The notes beneath the pieces are model-generated. The model worked only from the letters and a program-made list of their open reading frames with translations. It made no database searches and was not told the DNA's origin. A DNA stretch of 64,000 bases from Pseudomonas sp. MF4836 (GTDB lineage: Bacteria > Pseudomonadota > Gammaproteobacteria > Pseudomonadales > Pseudomonadaceae): positions 1-64,000 of the forward strand of contig NZ_MVOL01000010.1 of the NCBI RefSeq assembly GCF_002018875.1. The letters run 5' to 3'. Position 1 is the stretch's first letter, and every line of letters begins with the position of its first letter. Shown here piece after piece: positions 1 to 9,164 of the stretch. The position numbers were made by a program, and so were the translations under genes.

Positions 1-17
1 AGATGTGTATAAGAGAC
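1..17. other. Probable residual Nextera/Tn5 mosaic-end adapter
   Basis: The first 17 bases equal the first 17 of the 19-bp Tn5 mosaic end used in Nextera libraries (AGATGTGTATAAGAGAC). The last two bases differ (CG instead of AG). A chance 17-base match at the exact edge of the window is very unlikely, so this is best read as untrimmed adapter at a contig end and not as genomic sequence. Confidence 0.85.
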
Positions 18-20
18 CGA

Positions 21-46
21 CATAAGGGAGCTACATAAGGGAGCTA
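21..46. repeat. 13-bp tandem direct repeat, two copies
   Basis: CATAAGGGAGCTA occurs twice in a row (21-33 and 34-46) and is followed by a partial third copy (CATAGGG). It lies immediately after the adapter-like sequence, so it may be a true short repeat or an assembly artefact of the contig end. Confidence 0.6.
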
Positions 47-85
47 CATAGGGCGCGTACCGCCCTTTGCGGCCGCTGCGCAGCC

Positions 86-181
86 GAGCGGGAGCAAGCT
101 CCCTCGCCACAGGGAGAGGAGCCAGGTGTATGGGCGTCGCACTGTGCTTTTTTTTGTGGCGAGGGAGCTTGCTCCCGCTGG
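86..181. repeat. REPIN: inverted pair of Pseudomonas REP sequences
   Basis: GAGCGGGAGCAAGCTCCCTC at 86-105 is mirrored by GAGGGAGCTTGCTCCCGCT near 161-179, with TGTGGC next to the core in each copy. Two copies facing each other with a spacer of about 45 bases form the REPIN arrangement common between genes in fluorescent pseudomonads. A single copy of the same sequence recurs at 33387. No protein gene is supported in 1-304. Confidence 0.8.
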
Positions 182-304
182 CCTGCGCAGCAGGCCTGAC
201 CTGGTCACTGATACCTCTGAGTCTGCCGCGCGCAACGCGTTGCCGGGGCTATACTGCGCCGCCGCGCTCAAGGGCGGACTCTTTTTCAGGCAGAGGCGTC
301 GCCG

Positions 305-1036
305 ATGATCGTGTTACTCGACAGGCCATTTCCAGAGACCTCGCTGGCGCAAAGTGCCGAGCTCGACCTGCGCAATATCGGGCCCAAGGTCTGGCCCCAG
401 GTGCTGGCGCACTGCCGCGCGCAAAAGCTGCGGCTCTACCACCTGACCCTGGCCTCCCTGCAAGGGCTTGAGCGGCTGGTCGACACCCGCGAGCTGGAGC
501 TGGAGTGGGCGACGAAAATCGACGACATGACGCCGCTGTGGCAATTGACCCGCTTGCAGAGCCTGTCGATTGTTGACGTTCCCCGGCTGCATGAACTTGC
601 AGGCATCGAGGCCTTGCAGCAGCTGACCCGATTGCACCTGTCGGGCAGCCAGGGGGCGTCTGGCAACCCGATGCGCCTGGTCTCCCTTGAACCCCTTGTG
701 GGGTTGCCCGGGCTCAGCGAGCTGTCGTTGGTCAATGCCAGGATCGATGACGATGATATCCGCGTGCTGGCACGCTGCACCGGCCTGCGCCGGCTCAAGC
801 TGTCGAACCAGTTCGAGCGGGCTCAGGTGGCCTTTGTTGCCGGCCGGCTGAATTCACAATTGGCGGAGCCGCTGACGGCCTGTATCGAGACCCGTGTTCC
901 CTGCAAGAAATGCGCTGCGCCGACCTCGTTGTTCAGCGGGCGGCGAATGCCGTTTCTGTGTCCTGATTGCGACCGCAAACGCTTCGAGAAATTGACCGGG
1001 GAGTTTGATCAGCTGGTGCGTGAGGCGCAGGGGTAG
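305..1036 (+). CDS. Leucine-rich-repeat protein with C-terminal zinc-ribbon-like motif
   Basis: This 243-residue protein has no signal peptide. Residues about 15-190 contain irregular leucine-rich repeats with regularly spaced LxxLxL units (for example TRLQSLSIVDVP and TRLHLSGS). The C-terminus has two CxxC pairs (CKKC and CPDC) that could bind one zinc. The ATG follows a weak AGAGGCG ribosome site, and the gene is isolated and convergent with the TonB receptor gene. LRR folds usually bind proteins, but I recognise no specific family. A cytoplasmic adaptor or immunity-type role is speculation. Confidence 0.7.
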   Translation: MIVLLDRPFPETSLAQSAELDLRNIGPKVWPQVLAHCRAQKLRLYHLTLASLQGLERLVDTRELELEWATKIDDMTPLWQLTRLQSLSIVDVPRLHELAGIEALQQLTRLHLSGSQGASGNPMRLVSLEPLVGLPGLSELSLVNARIDDDDIRVLARCTGLRRLKLSNQFERAQVAFVAGRLNSQLAEPLTACIETRVPCKKCAAPTSLFSGRRMPFLCPDCDRKRFEKLTGEFDQLVREAQG

Positions 1037-1097
1037 CCGCGGCCGATGGGGTTGGGTTGGGGGATGTTGGGAGTTTGCGGATGGTTTTCGGCGGCTG

Positions 1098-1131
1098 TGC
1101 TGGCCAGCGCAGCCTGCGGCAGCGGCTACAG
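1098..1131. repeat. REP-like singlet (CTGTAGCCGCTGCC family)
   Basis: The segment ends in GCCTGCGGCAGCGGCTACAG, the reverse complement of the CTGTAGCCGCTGCCGCAGGC unit repeated in several intergenic gaps of this window. It sits between the convergent LRR and TonB-receptor genes. Confidence 0.65.
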
Positions 1132-1190
1132 TGGCCCGCGTGCATGCCGGGGGGCGTCGGACTCCCCTCGGCAGTGGCGACCGGTGTGGG

Positions 1191-3644
1191 TTAGAAGTCC
1201 ACGGTGGCGGAGAGTTCGAAGGTCCGCGGCGCTCCCAGGCCGAGGCTGGAGGTCAGGGGCATGCCCCAATAGGCCTTGTTGGTGACGTTGGTGACGTTGC
1301 CGCGCAAGGTCAGCGGACGGCTGGCCAGCTGGGTGGCGTAGCGAGTACCCAGGTCATAGACGGTGTAGCCCGGCACCGACAGCGAGTTGTCGGCGCTGAT
1401 GTACTGCCTGGAGATGGCGGTGGCATTGGCGGTCAGCGTCAAGCCCTGTACCAGCGGCGTGTCCCACTCCACGCCCAGTTTGCCCTGCAGTTTTGGCGTG
1501 CCCGTTGCGGTCTTGCCCGCGTTGACTCCACCGGCCGTCTTGGTGACCTTGGGATCGACATGGGCCACGCCCCCCATCAAGCGCACATCGGTCAGCGGCG
1601 AGCCGAAGAACCCCCATTCCACCCCTCGGTTGCGCTGCTCGCCGCCAAAGGAAAACACGTTGGTCACCGGGTCGGTGTAGCTGCTCGGGCGTTCGATCTG
1701 ATACAGGCTGAGGGTGTGGGTGAACTCGCCAAGGTCCAGCTTGATGCCGACTTCCTTCTGCTTGGATTTGTAGGGGGCAAACACGTCCCCGGCATTGGCT
1801 GCGGTCGCCGGCGCGGTGGCGCCTTTGCTCAGGCCCTCGATGTAGTTGGTATAGAGCGAGACATGGTCCGTGACCTTGACCACCAGCGCTGCCGCGGGGG
1901 TGGTCGCGTTCTCGTCATAGCGCCCGGTGCGGGCGCCGGTGGTCACGCTGAAGGTATCGCTGAGCACTTCCTGGCGGCGCACGCCCAGGGTCAATTGCAC
2001 GCGGTCATCGAGGATCGATAGGGTGTCAGCCAGGCCGTAGCTGGTCAGTTGGGTTTCCGTATGGCTGATGATCGGCCAGCTCTCGCCTGCGGCAGGGCCC
2101 CAGGTCGGGTGATAGATATTGGTGACCCAGTTCGCCCCCGGGACCGATCGGCGGCCGTAGTCTTTTTGGGTGTCTGCGTAACGCGTGGTGTTCAGTACCC
2201 ATTGATGCTTGACCGGGCCGGTTTGCAATTCGCCCTTGAACCCTGCCTCCCCGGAGGTCTTTTCGATGTTCATCTTCAACTGGCCCATGGTCGACTGGTA
2301 GTCGCCTGCGGCGTTGAGTACCTGGGACGACATGGCGCCGCTGTAGCGGTAGCGGGTCTTGCTGGCGCCGAAGGCGGCATAGCCCAGCAGGTGCTCGCTG
2401 ATTTCATATTCGCCACGCAGGATCGCGCCCTGGTCCTTGGTTTCGACAAACGCCCAGTCCGGGTTCAACAGGGTGTCTGCCTTGGGCGGCTTGGGCACCG
2501 CCACCCCCGGGGCCAGGCTCAGGCCGCGATTCTGGCCACGCACGCGGTCTTCGCTGTTGTAGAGATCAGCAGACAGGCGCGCCCGCTCGCCACGCCAATC
2601 CAGGCCCAGGGAGGTCAGCTGGGCCTTCTGTTCCTGATGCCGGGTCGCCGTGTCGCCATCCCGATAGACGTTGTTGAAGCGAACACCGAACTGCTGGTTC
2701 TCGCCAAAACGCCGGCCCAGGTCCAGGTGCCCGCCGTATTGCGCATCGGACATGTAAGTGGTGGTCAGGCGGGTCAGCGGTTCGCTGCCCGCGCGCTTGG
2801 GCACCAGGTTGACGGTGCCGCCCACCGAACCGCCGGGGGGCATGCCATTGAGCAGGGCGGACGGGCCTTTCAGAACCTCGATGCGCTCGTACATTTCCGG
2901 CGAAATCCGGTAGTAGGGCGCCACGCCGAACAGGCCGTCGATCGTCACGTCGCTGATGCTGCTGGCGAAGCCGCGTATGGAGTAGTTCTCGCTGTAGGTG
3001 CCTTTCAGGCCGTTGCTGAACACTGCGGGATCGGTGGCGGCAATCACCTGGGTGAGGTCTTTGGCCTGCCGGTCGTTGATGAATTTTTCCGTGTAGCTGA
3101 TGGTGCTGAACGGCGTTTCCATGAAGTCCTTGTTACCCAGCAGGCCAATGCGGCTGCCATACGCCACCTGCTCGCCGGCATACGCGGCCGGCAGGTCATC
3201 GAGCACCGCGGTTTCCCCTTGCACCATGGTTGCAGGCAGCACGGCCACGGCATGTTCTGCGCTGCCGGCCGAGGCCAACCGGTAACTGCCGTTGGCCTCG
3301 GGCTCGACCCACAAGCCGTGTCCGCGCAGCAACTCGCTGAAGCCAGCGTCCACGCTGTAGCTGCCGGACAGCCCCTGGCTGTGCTTGCCCAGTAGCAGGC
3401 CGGGGTCGGCCGCCAGCTTGACCCCCGCCGCCGCGGCGTAGGTATTCAATACCTGCCCCAGCGGGCCGGCCGGCACGTCGAAGCGGCTGAGGGCTGCCTG
3501 CGCCCGGCCAGTGTCTTGCGCCACGGCTGCCGGGACGGTCAGGGCCAGGGTCAGCCCGAGGAGGGCGATCTGCACCGCGGCAGAGCTGCCCTTGAGCGCA
3601 AAGGCTGAACGAGGAGGCGCGATGGAAGGGTGGCAGTGGGTCAT
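1191..3644 (-). CDS. TonB-dependent siderophore receptor with N-terminal STN domain
   Basis: This 817-residue outer-membrane receptor imports a ferric siderophore using TonB energy. After a signal peptide (about 1-42) come an STN domain (about 52-125), a plug domain (about 165-285, containing YSIRGF, IEVLKGPSALLNG and GGTVNLVPKR) and a 22-strand-type barrel ending in the terminal aromatic signature ATVDF. An STN domain normally signals to a FecR-type anti-sigma factor, but no sigma/anti-sigma pair is in this window. The gene is 103 bases downstream of the binding-protein gene and has its own Fur-like site, so it can probably be transcribed alone. The position corresponds to bauA/fatA in acinetobactin and anguibactin systems. 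The substrate is unknown. Confidence 0.93.
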   Translation of the reverse strand: MTHCHPSIAPPRSAFALKGSSAAVQIALLGLTLALTVPAAVAQDTGRAQAALSRFDVPAGPLGQVLNTYAAAAGVKLAADPGLLLGKHSQGLSGSYSVDAGFSELLRGHGLWVEPEANGSYRLASAGSAEHAVAVLPATMVQGETAVLDDLPAAYAGEQVAYGSRIGLLGNKDFMETPFSTISYTEKFINDRQAKDLTQVIAATDPAVFSNGLKGTYSENYSIRGFASSISDVTIDGLFGVAPYYRISPEMYERIEVLKGPSALLNGMPPGGSVGGTVNLVPKRAGSEPLTRLTTTYMSDAQYGGHLDLGRRFGENQQFGVRFNNVYRDGDTATRHQEQKAQLTSLGLDWRGERARLSADLYNSEDRVRGQNRGLSLAPGVAVPKPPKADTLLNPDWAFVETKDQGAILRGEYEISEHLLGYAAFGASKTRYRYSGAMSSQVLNAAGDYQSTMGQLKMNIEKTSGEAGFKGELQTGPVKHQWVLNTTRYADTQKDYGRRSVPGANWVTNIYHPTWGPAAGESWPIISHTETQLTSYGLADTLSILDDRVQLTLGVRRQEVLSDTFSVTTGARTGRYDENATTPAAALVVKVTDHVSLYTNYIEGLSKGATAPATAANAGDVFAPYKSKQKEVGIKLDLGEFTHTLSLYQIERPSSYTDPVTNVFSFGGEQRNRGVEWGFFGSPLTDVRLMGGVAHVDPKVTKTAGGVNAGKTATGTPKLQGKLGVEWDTPLVQGLTLTANATAISRQYISADNSLSVPGYTVYDLGTRYATQLASRPLTLRGNVTNVTNKAYWGMPLTSSLGLGAPRTFELSATVDF

Positions 3645-3695
3645 GCTGGGGCTCCATAAAATTGAGTAGGGGCAAATCTAAATAAACAAGGTAGG

Positions 3696-3714
3696 GCGAA
3701 TGAGAATCAGTAAA
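3696..3714 (-). promoter_or_regulatory. Candidate Fur box upstream of the TonB receptor
   Basis: Read on the minus strand the site is TTTACTGATTCTCATTCGC, which matches the 19-bp Fur consensus at about 12 positions, including the TGATnnTCATT core. It lies 52-70 bases before the receptor start, in an AT-rich gap, where a Fur operator is expected. It implies iron repression of the receptor. Confidence 0.65.
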
Positions 3715-3747
3715 TGACAGGGCGCAACACTGGCGCTGCCCACTCAG

Positions 3748-4740
3748 TCAGTCCTGATAGCCCTTGATCACGTCGTCGATCACCAGCTTCAGGGAAGTCG
3801 GGCTTGCGGCGGTGACGTACCAGGCCTGGGCGTCGACGAACACCACGCGCCCGTTCTTCCAGGCCTGGGTCTGGCGCAGCAGCGGGTTGCCCATGCTCTG
3901 GGCATTCAGGGGCGGGCGGCCCTCCATCACGGCCGTGCGATCCACCACGTAAATGATGTCGGGGTTGGCCTGCTGGATGAACTCGCTGGAAATGGGCTGG
4001 CCATGCAGGCCGGTCTCGGCGGTCGAGCTCGCCGGCTTCACGCCCAGGGCGGTGAACACGAAGCCGTAGCGCGATTGCACACCGAAGGAACTGAAGGCGC
4101 CGTTGTTATGCAGCACCACCAGTGCGCGCTCGGGACGGTCCTGGGTGATGCGCCTGGCTTCTTCGACCCTGACCTGCAACTGCGCGGCTTTTTGCCGGGC
4201 GAGGTCCGGCTTGCCGAAGATCTGCCCGAGGGTCATCAGGTGATCCTTGATGACCTCGATATGCTGGTTCGCGCTATCGCGGTAGTCGACGTCGAAATGC
4301 AGCGTCGGCGCGATCTGGCTCAGTTCCTGGTAGTGGTTGGCCTGGAGCGAGGTGATCAGGATCAGGTCTGGCCTGGCGCCATGCACTCGCTCCAGGTTGG
4401 GCTGCACGATCGAGCCCGTGTCCTCGACCTGCGGGTCGTTCTGGTAGCGGCTGAGGAAGTGCGGGACGAAATCCTTGGGCATGCCGACGATAGCGACGCC
4501 CAACTGGTCGAGAAAATCCACTTCATTCATGTCGAGGGCGATGGCCCGTTGCGGAAGCTGGCTGATCACTGTCGTGCCCAGCTTGTGCTGCACCGTGACG
4601 GGCGTGAACCCAGTCTGCTCTGTGGCGCTGCTAGCGGCGTGTGACGGTGCGGCGGATTGCGGGTCGCACCCTGGCGCCACGACCGCCGTGGTCAGCAGCA
4701 GGGCCAGTGCCCAGGGCCGGTTTATGTGATTGAGGGTCAT
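3748..4740 (-). CDS. Siderophore-binding periplasmic lipoprotein (FatB/BauB-like)
   Basis: This 330-residue substrate-binding protein of an iron-siderophore ABC importer has the two-lobed TroA/FepB fold signature (for example RAIALDMNEVDFLDQLGVAIVG and RPDLILITS). The first residues form a lipoprotein-like signal ending near VVAPGC (Cys25), so it is probably tethered in the periplasm. I chose the ATG at 4740 because it overlaps the ATPase stop codon (ATGA) and gives a clean signal peptide. The upstream in-frame start at 4773 lies within the ATPase gene. It should deliver the ligand to the two FecCD-type permeases encoded just upstream. Confidence 0.9.
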   Translation of the reverse strand: MTLNHINRPWALALLLTTAVVAPGCDPQSAAPSHAASSATEQTGFTPVTVQHKLGTTVISQLPQRAIALDMNEVDFLDQLGVAIVGMPKDFVPHFLSRYQNDPQVEDTGSIVQPNLERVHGARPDLILITSLQANHYQELSQIAPTLHFDVDYRDSANQHIEVIKDHLMTLGQIFGKPDLARQKAAQLQVRVEEARRITQDRPERALVVLHNNGAFSSFGVQSRYGFVFTALGVKPASSTAETGLHGQPISSEFIQQANPDIIYVVDRTAVMEGRPPLNAQSMGNPLLRQTQAWKNGRVVFVDAQAWYVTAASPTSLKLVIDDVIKGYQD

Positions 4741-5513
4741 TTCAGTGCTCTCGATGGGTTGAAGTAGTTGCACAGGTAGCCGCGCTCGTCATGGCTGATG
4801 GCAAAGTCCAGCCCGTACAGCTCCTGCATCCGGGGCTGGGTGACGACCTCGGCAACGCTGCCGGTGCAATGCACGGCGCCGTTCTTCATGGCGACGATAT
4901 GGTCGGAATAGTTGGCGGCGAAGTTGATGTCATGCACCACCAGGATCACCGTGCGCCCCTGTTCGTCGCACAGCCGGCGCAGCGCGCCCATGATCTGCAC
5001 CGCGTGCTTGATATCGAGGTTGTTCAGCGGCTCGTCGAGCAGCAGGTAATCGGTCTGCTGGGCGATGGCCATGGCCAGAAATGCCATCTGCCGTTGGCCG
5101 CCGCTGAGTTCATCGAGGTAGGCATGGCGCAGGGGCTCCAGGGACAGGAATGCGAGCGCTGCATCGATCGCCTGCTGATCCTCTTGGGTCAGTGCCCCGC
5201 GGCTGTAGGGGAAGCGCCCGAATGCCACCAGTTCATCGACCGTCAGCCGCAGATTGAAGTCCGGCGACTGGCGCAAGGTGGCAACGCGCCGTGCGTAGGC
5301 GCCGATGGGAATGTCTGAAACCCTTTGCCCGTCGAGGCGGATTTCACCCCGGGTCGGTTCCATCAACCGGGCGATCATCATCAACAGCGTGGTCTTGCCT
5401 GCGCCGTTGGGGCCGATCAGCGAGGTCAGGCGCCGGCTCGGGAACTGCGTGTCGACGGCGCGCAGCACGTTCTTGGCACCATAGGCTTTGTGAAGGTCGT
5501 GGACGGTGATCAT
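4737..5513 (-). CDS. Iron-siderophore ABC transporter ATPase
   Basis: This 258-residue FepC/FecE-type cytoplasmic ATPase powers siderophore import. It shows Walker A GPNGAGKTT (about 34-42), signature LSGGQRQ (about 136-142), Walker B YLLLDEP and the switch histidine in VVHDINFA. The true start is ATG 5513, overlapping the permease stop (ATGA). A longer open frame extends upstream through the permease gene in another frame and is not coding. Both ends overlap neighbours by 4 bases, indicating translational coupling. It corresponds in position to bauE. Confidence 0.92.
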   Translation of the reverse strand: MITVHDLHKAYGAKNVLRAVDTQFPSRRLTSLIGPNGAGKTTLLMMIARLMEPTRGEIRLDGQRVSDIPIGAYARRVATLRQSPDFNLRLTVDELVAFGRFPYSRGALTQEDQQAIDAALAFLSLEPLRHAYLDELSGGQRQMAFLAMAIAQQTDYLLLDEPLNNLDIKHAVQIMGALRRLCDEQGRTVILVVHDINFAANYSDHIVAMKNGAVHCTGSVAEVVTQPRMQELYGLDFAISHDERGYLCNYFNPSRALK

Positions 5514-6460
5514 GGGGCTCCTCGGGTACGGACCATCAGCGCGAGGAAATACCCGCCACACACCAGGTTGACCAGAATGCCGACGGTGGTTTTGTAGTTG
5601 AAAACATGCTCGACCAGCAGTTGGGCGGCGATGAAGATGCCTATGGCAATCGCGGTGCCCAGGGGCAGGGTGACCCGATGCCGGGACGTGCGCGCCAGGG
5701 CGTAGGTAGTGTTGGCCACGAACAGCCCCATAAAGGCCGTGGGGCCGAGCAGGCTGGTGGAAATCGCGACCAGTGTCGCGATCAGCGCGAGTTGCAGGCG
5801 AACCGTGCGCCGGTAATCGACCCCCAGGGAAATGGCCTGGTCGCGGCCCAGGGAGAGCACGTCGAGGGTCGGCAGGGTCCTGCGGGCTGCCAGGCACAGC
5901 GCCGTGACCACCAGCCCCGCATAGAGCAACTGCTGGGGCTGCGCCTTGTTGAAAGAGGCCTGGCTGAACCCCAGAAGCACCGAAAACTCGCCGGGGCTGA
6001 TCCTGACCTGGATGAACTGGGTCAAGGTGCCGAGCACCATGGTCAGCACCAGTCCCACCAACAGCAGGAAGAACACGTTGTTCCTGCCGTCGCGGAACAG
6101 CCAGCGATGGATCGCCCACGAGTAGGCGAGCATCAGCAGCACCGAGAGCAGGAAGTTGCCGTTGGCGCCGAGCAGCACCAGGCTGGAGGTGCCCATCAGC
6201 AGAACCAGCAAGGCTTGCAGCAGCAGGTAGACCGCCTCGTAGCCCATGATCGCCGGGGTCAGTATGCGGTTGCCGGTCAGGGTCTGGAACACGATCGCGG
6301 ACCAGGCGATGCACACGCCTGCGACACCGATGGTCCCCAGCCGGACCAGGCGTTTGGGGATCACATAATCGAAGTCCAGGCCTGAGCGCAGCAGCACAAA
6401 CGTCAGCGCCAGGGCGATGACCAGGATCCAGACCCCGTACCCGCTTGCCAGGCGCCTCAT
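5510..6460 (-). CDS. FecCD-family siderophore ABC permease, subunit 2
   Basis: This 316-residue polytopic inner-membrane protein of the FecCD/BtuC family has the conserved LLGPTAFMGLFVANTTYAL segment near residue 235. It forms the translocation channel with the permease encoded just upstream. It overlaps both the upstream permease and the downstream ATPase by 4 bases. The length and hydrophobic profile (about nine or ten membrane segments) are normal for the family. Confidence 0.9.
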   Translation of the reverse strand: MRRLASGYGVWILVIALALTFVLLRSGLDFDYVIPKRLVRLGTIGVAGVCIAWSAIVFQTLTGNRILTPAIMGYEAVYLLLQALLVLLMGTSSLVLLGANGNFLLSVLLMLAYSWAIHRWLFRDGRNNVFFLLLVGLVLTMVLGTLTQFIQVRISPGEFSVLLGFSQASFNKAQPQQLLYAGLVVTALCLAARRTLPTLDVLSLGRDQAISLGVDYRRTVRLQLALIATLVAISTSLLGPTAFMGLFVANTTYALARTSRHRVTLPLGTAIAIGIFIAAQLLVEHVFNYKTTVGILVNLVCGGYFLALMVRTRGAP

Positions 6461-7398
6461 TTGTTCCTCCAGATGATCAGCGCGAGGAACAGCACGCCGC
6501 CCACGCCGCCTGCGGTCAGGCCGATGGGCACTTCGAACGGATAGATCACCAGCCGCCCCAGGATGTCGCAGGCCAGCAGCAGCGAGGCGCCGCCCAGGGC
6601 GACGATGGGCAGGGTGCGGCTCAGGTTTTCGCCGTAGCGCAGCGCTACCAGGTTGGGGATCACCAGCCCGACAAAGGGGATCGCGCCCACGGTAATCACT
6701 GTGGCCGATACGGTAATCGCCACCAGCATCAGGCCCAGCGCGGCCGTTGCCCCATAGTTCAGGCCCAGGCTGGTGGCCATGCTCTCGCCCATGCCAAGCA
6801 CGGTGAAACGCTGGGCATAGAGGTAGGAGAGGGCGACGATCGGCAGAATCAGGTAGATGATTTCGTAGTTGCCCTGGACCACCTTGGAAAAATCACCCAG
6901 CAACCAGCCCTGCATGCTTTGCAGGATGTTGTGGCGATAGGCGTAGAACTCGGCGATGGCGCTCAAGACCCCGCCGTACATGAGGCCGATCACCGGGACC
7001 AGCACCGTGCTCTTGAACCGGATGCGGCGGATGAGCGCGACAAAGATCAGGCTCGCACCGAAGCAGAACACCAAAGCGAATAACATCCGCCCCAGGGTGC
7101 CGGTTGCGGGCGCTACGGACAGCGAGACGAGGATGCCCAGCTTGGCTGCATCCAGCCCGCCGGTGGTGCCCGGCTCAACGAACTTGTTGCGCACAATGTG
7201 CTGCACAATCACCCCGCAGACCGACAACCCGACCCCCGTCAGCACCAGCGCTGCCAGGCGTGGCAGGCGGCTGGCGGTCAGCGTCAGCCAGGCATCGCCC
7301 GACAGCGACAACAGTTGGCTCCAGGCCACCTGCCGCGCGCCGACCAGCAACGACACAAGGCACAGAAGGGCGAACAGCCCCAGCCAGCGTGCACGCAT
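6457..7398 (-). CDS. FecCD-family siderophore ABC permease, subunit 1
   Basis: This 313-residue inner-membrane permease of the FecCD family has the conserved motif VGAIPFVGLVIPNLVALRYG near residue 225. The start is ATG 7398, which shares its A with the TGA of the upstream ABC gene (TGATG). An alternative TTG lies one codon earlier. With the next permease it makes the heterodimeric channel for the ferric siderophore. It corresponds to bauD or bauC in the acinetobactin transport set. Confidence 0.9.
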   Translation of the reverse strand: MRARWLGLFALLCLVSLLVGARQVAWSQLLSLSGDAWLTLTASRLPRLAALVLTGVGLSVCGVIVQHIVRNKFVEPGTTGGLDAAKLGILVSLSVAPATGTLGRMLFALVFCFGASLIFVALIRRIRFKSTVLVPVIGLMYGGVLSAIAEFYAYRHNILQSMQGWLLGDFSKVVQGNYEIIYLILPIVALSYLYAQRFTVLGMGESMATSLGLNYGATAALGLMLVAITVSATVITVGAIPFVGLVIPNLVALRYGENLSRTLPIVALGGASLLLACDILGRLVIYPFEVPIGLTAGGVGGVLFLALIIWRNK

Positions 7399-9164
7399 CA
7401 ACGGGACTCGCTGCCGGTGGCGCTCGCGATGCGCCAGCCCCGGGCAGCCCGGCGCTGCTCCAGGAACTGCGCGTAGCGGCCGCCGCTGGCGCGCAGGGAT
7501 GCCGGCGAGCCCTGTTCGACGAGACGGCCCTCATCCAGCACCAGGACCTGGTCGGCCATCGCCACCGTGGACAGCTGGTGGGCAATCACGATCAACGTGC
7601 GTCGCCCCCGCAGCCGGGCCAGGGTCTGGGTAATGACGGCCTGATTCTCCGCATCCAGGGCGGCGGTGGCTTCGTCCACCAGCAGGATCGGCGCGTCCTT
7701 GATCAGCGCACGGGCAATGGCGATGCGCTGGCGTTCGCCACCCGACAAGCGTGCACCGCCTTCTCCGACCGGGGTGTCGATGCCCTGCGCCAGGCGCTCG
7801 ATGATCTCGCTGACGCCGGCCTGTTGCGCTACTTGCAGAATTTCGGCGGCGCTGGCATCGGGTTTGCCGATGCGGATGTTGTCGGCAATGCTGCCTTGAA
7901 ACAGGTAGCTGTCCTGGAAGATCTGGCTGATCTGGCCGGCCAGTTGCGCGCTGGACATCTGCCGCACATCCACGCCGCCGATCAGCACGCTGCCCTGGCT
8001 GACATCGAAGAAGCGCGCAATCAGGCGCACCAGTGTGGTCTTGCCGGAACCGGACGCGCCGACCAGCGCGACCATGTCGCCCGCGGCGATGCTCAGGCTC
8101 AGGTCGCTGAGGACATCGGGTTGTTCCGGCCCATAGCGGAAACTCACCTGGCGCAACGTTATCGAGGCATCGGCCGGGGCCTGCGGCTGCTCCGGCTCGG
8201 GCAAGGGCCGGACCGCGAGGATTTCGTACACCGCATCGAGCTGGCCGTGGGCGCCACGCAGGATCTCGCCATAGCTGGCCACGTCCAGCAGCGGATCGAT
8301 GTAACGGCACACCAGCAACAGGGCCGTGACCACGCCCAGCACCGAGCCGGTTTCCAGGCCGCCGCTCAGGCTGGCGTTGAGCCACAGCGCGGCGGCCACC
8401 AGCAAGGCGGCAAAGGTGGCCTGGACGAACCAGGTATTGAGCACCGCCGACAACGAAGATTGCAGGATCAGGCGCAGTGCGGACTGCCGTTGCTGATCGA
8501 TGGCCTGCTCCAGCAAGTGGGTACTGCCGCCCCCGCCATTGAATGCACGCAACACCGACTGGGCCTGGGCGAACTCGACCATGCGCTGGCTGGCGTCGGC
8601 GAAGTGCTGCTGGTAGACCGCGTCGGCCCGCCGGCCCAGGCGGGCGGTGAACAGAAACGCGCCGGCGAGCAGCGGCAGCGCCGCCAACGCGATCAGGCCC
8701 ATGGGCCAGTGCAGGGCGAACAGGGCCGCCACCATCACCAGCGGGGTCACGATGCCGCTGATCACCGGGGTCAGCACATGGGCCGGCAGTTGGGCCACGG
8801 CCATCATGCCGTGGGTGATCACATGGCTGAGCCGGGCCGTGTTCTGCGACGTGAACCAACCGACCGGCAGGCCCGCAACGTGGTCGCCGATGCGCTGTCG
8901 AGCGCCCCGCAGGACCGCGACCCCGACCGCGACCCCGGCCTTTTCCAGTGTGCGGCGCCAGGCCCAGCAGGCGAGCATGCCGGCCAGCAGCACACTCAGC
9001 CACAGCGTCGCGCCGCGCACATTGCCGGCCAGCAAGTCGCCAATCACCGGCACCAGGGTGAGGATGGTCAGCCCGCTGAGCACACCGTAAGCCACGGCCA
9101 GCACCAGGTAGCGCCGAAAGACCGGCGCCTCGTCGCCCAGCAGCTGCATGAAGTTCTTCAGCAT
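7398..9164 (-). CDS. ABC half-transporter, IrtB/YbtQ/BarB-like
   Basis: This 588-residue protein has an N-terminal six-helix membrane domain (about 1-310) and a C-terminal nucleotide-binding domain with Walker A GASGSGKTT, signature LSGGERQR and Walker B ILLVDEATAALD. The architecture is that of exporter-fold half-transporters. In siderophore loci such proteins either export the siderophore (BarAB) or, for YbtPQ and IrtAB, work in uptake. The stop overlaps the downstream permease and the start overlaps the partner half-transporter by 7 bases, so the two probably form a heterodimer. Confidence 0.9.
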   Translation of the reverse strand: MLKNFMQLLGDEAPVFRRYLVLAVAYGVLSGLTILTLVPVIGDLLAGNVRGATLWLSVLLAGMLACWAWRRTLEKAGVAVGVAVLRGARQRIGDHVAGLPVGWFTSQNTARLSHVITHGMMAVAQLPAHVLTPVISGIVTPLVMVAALFALHWPMGLIALAALPLLAGAFLFTARLGRRADAVYQQHFADASQRMVEFAQAQSVLRAFNGGGGSTHLLEQAIDQQRQSALRLILQSSLSAVLNTWFVQATFAALLVAAALWLNASLSGGLETGSVLGVVTALLLVCRYIDPLLDVASYGEILRGAHGQLDAVYEILAVRPLPEPEQPQAPADASITLRQVSFRYGPEQPDVLSDLSLSIAAGDMVALVGASGSGKTTLVRLIARFFDVSQGSVLIGGVDVRQMSSAQLAGQISQIFQDSYLFQGSIADNIRIGKPDASAAEILQVAQQAGVSEIIERLAQGIDTPVGEGGARLSGGERQRIAIARALIKDAPILLVDEATAALDAENQAVITQTLARLRGRRTLIVIAHQLSTVAMADQVLVLDEGRLVEQGSPASLRASGGRYAQFLEQRRAARGWRIASATGSESR

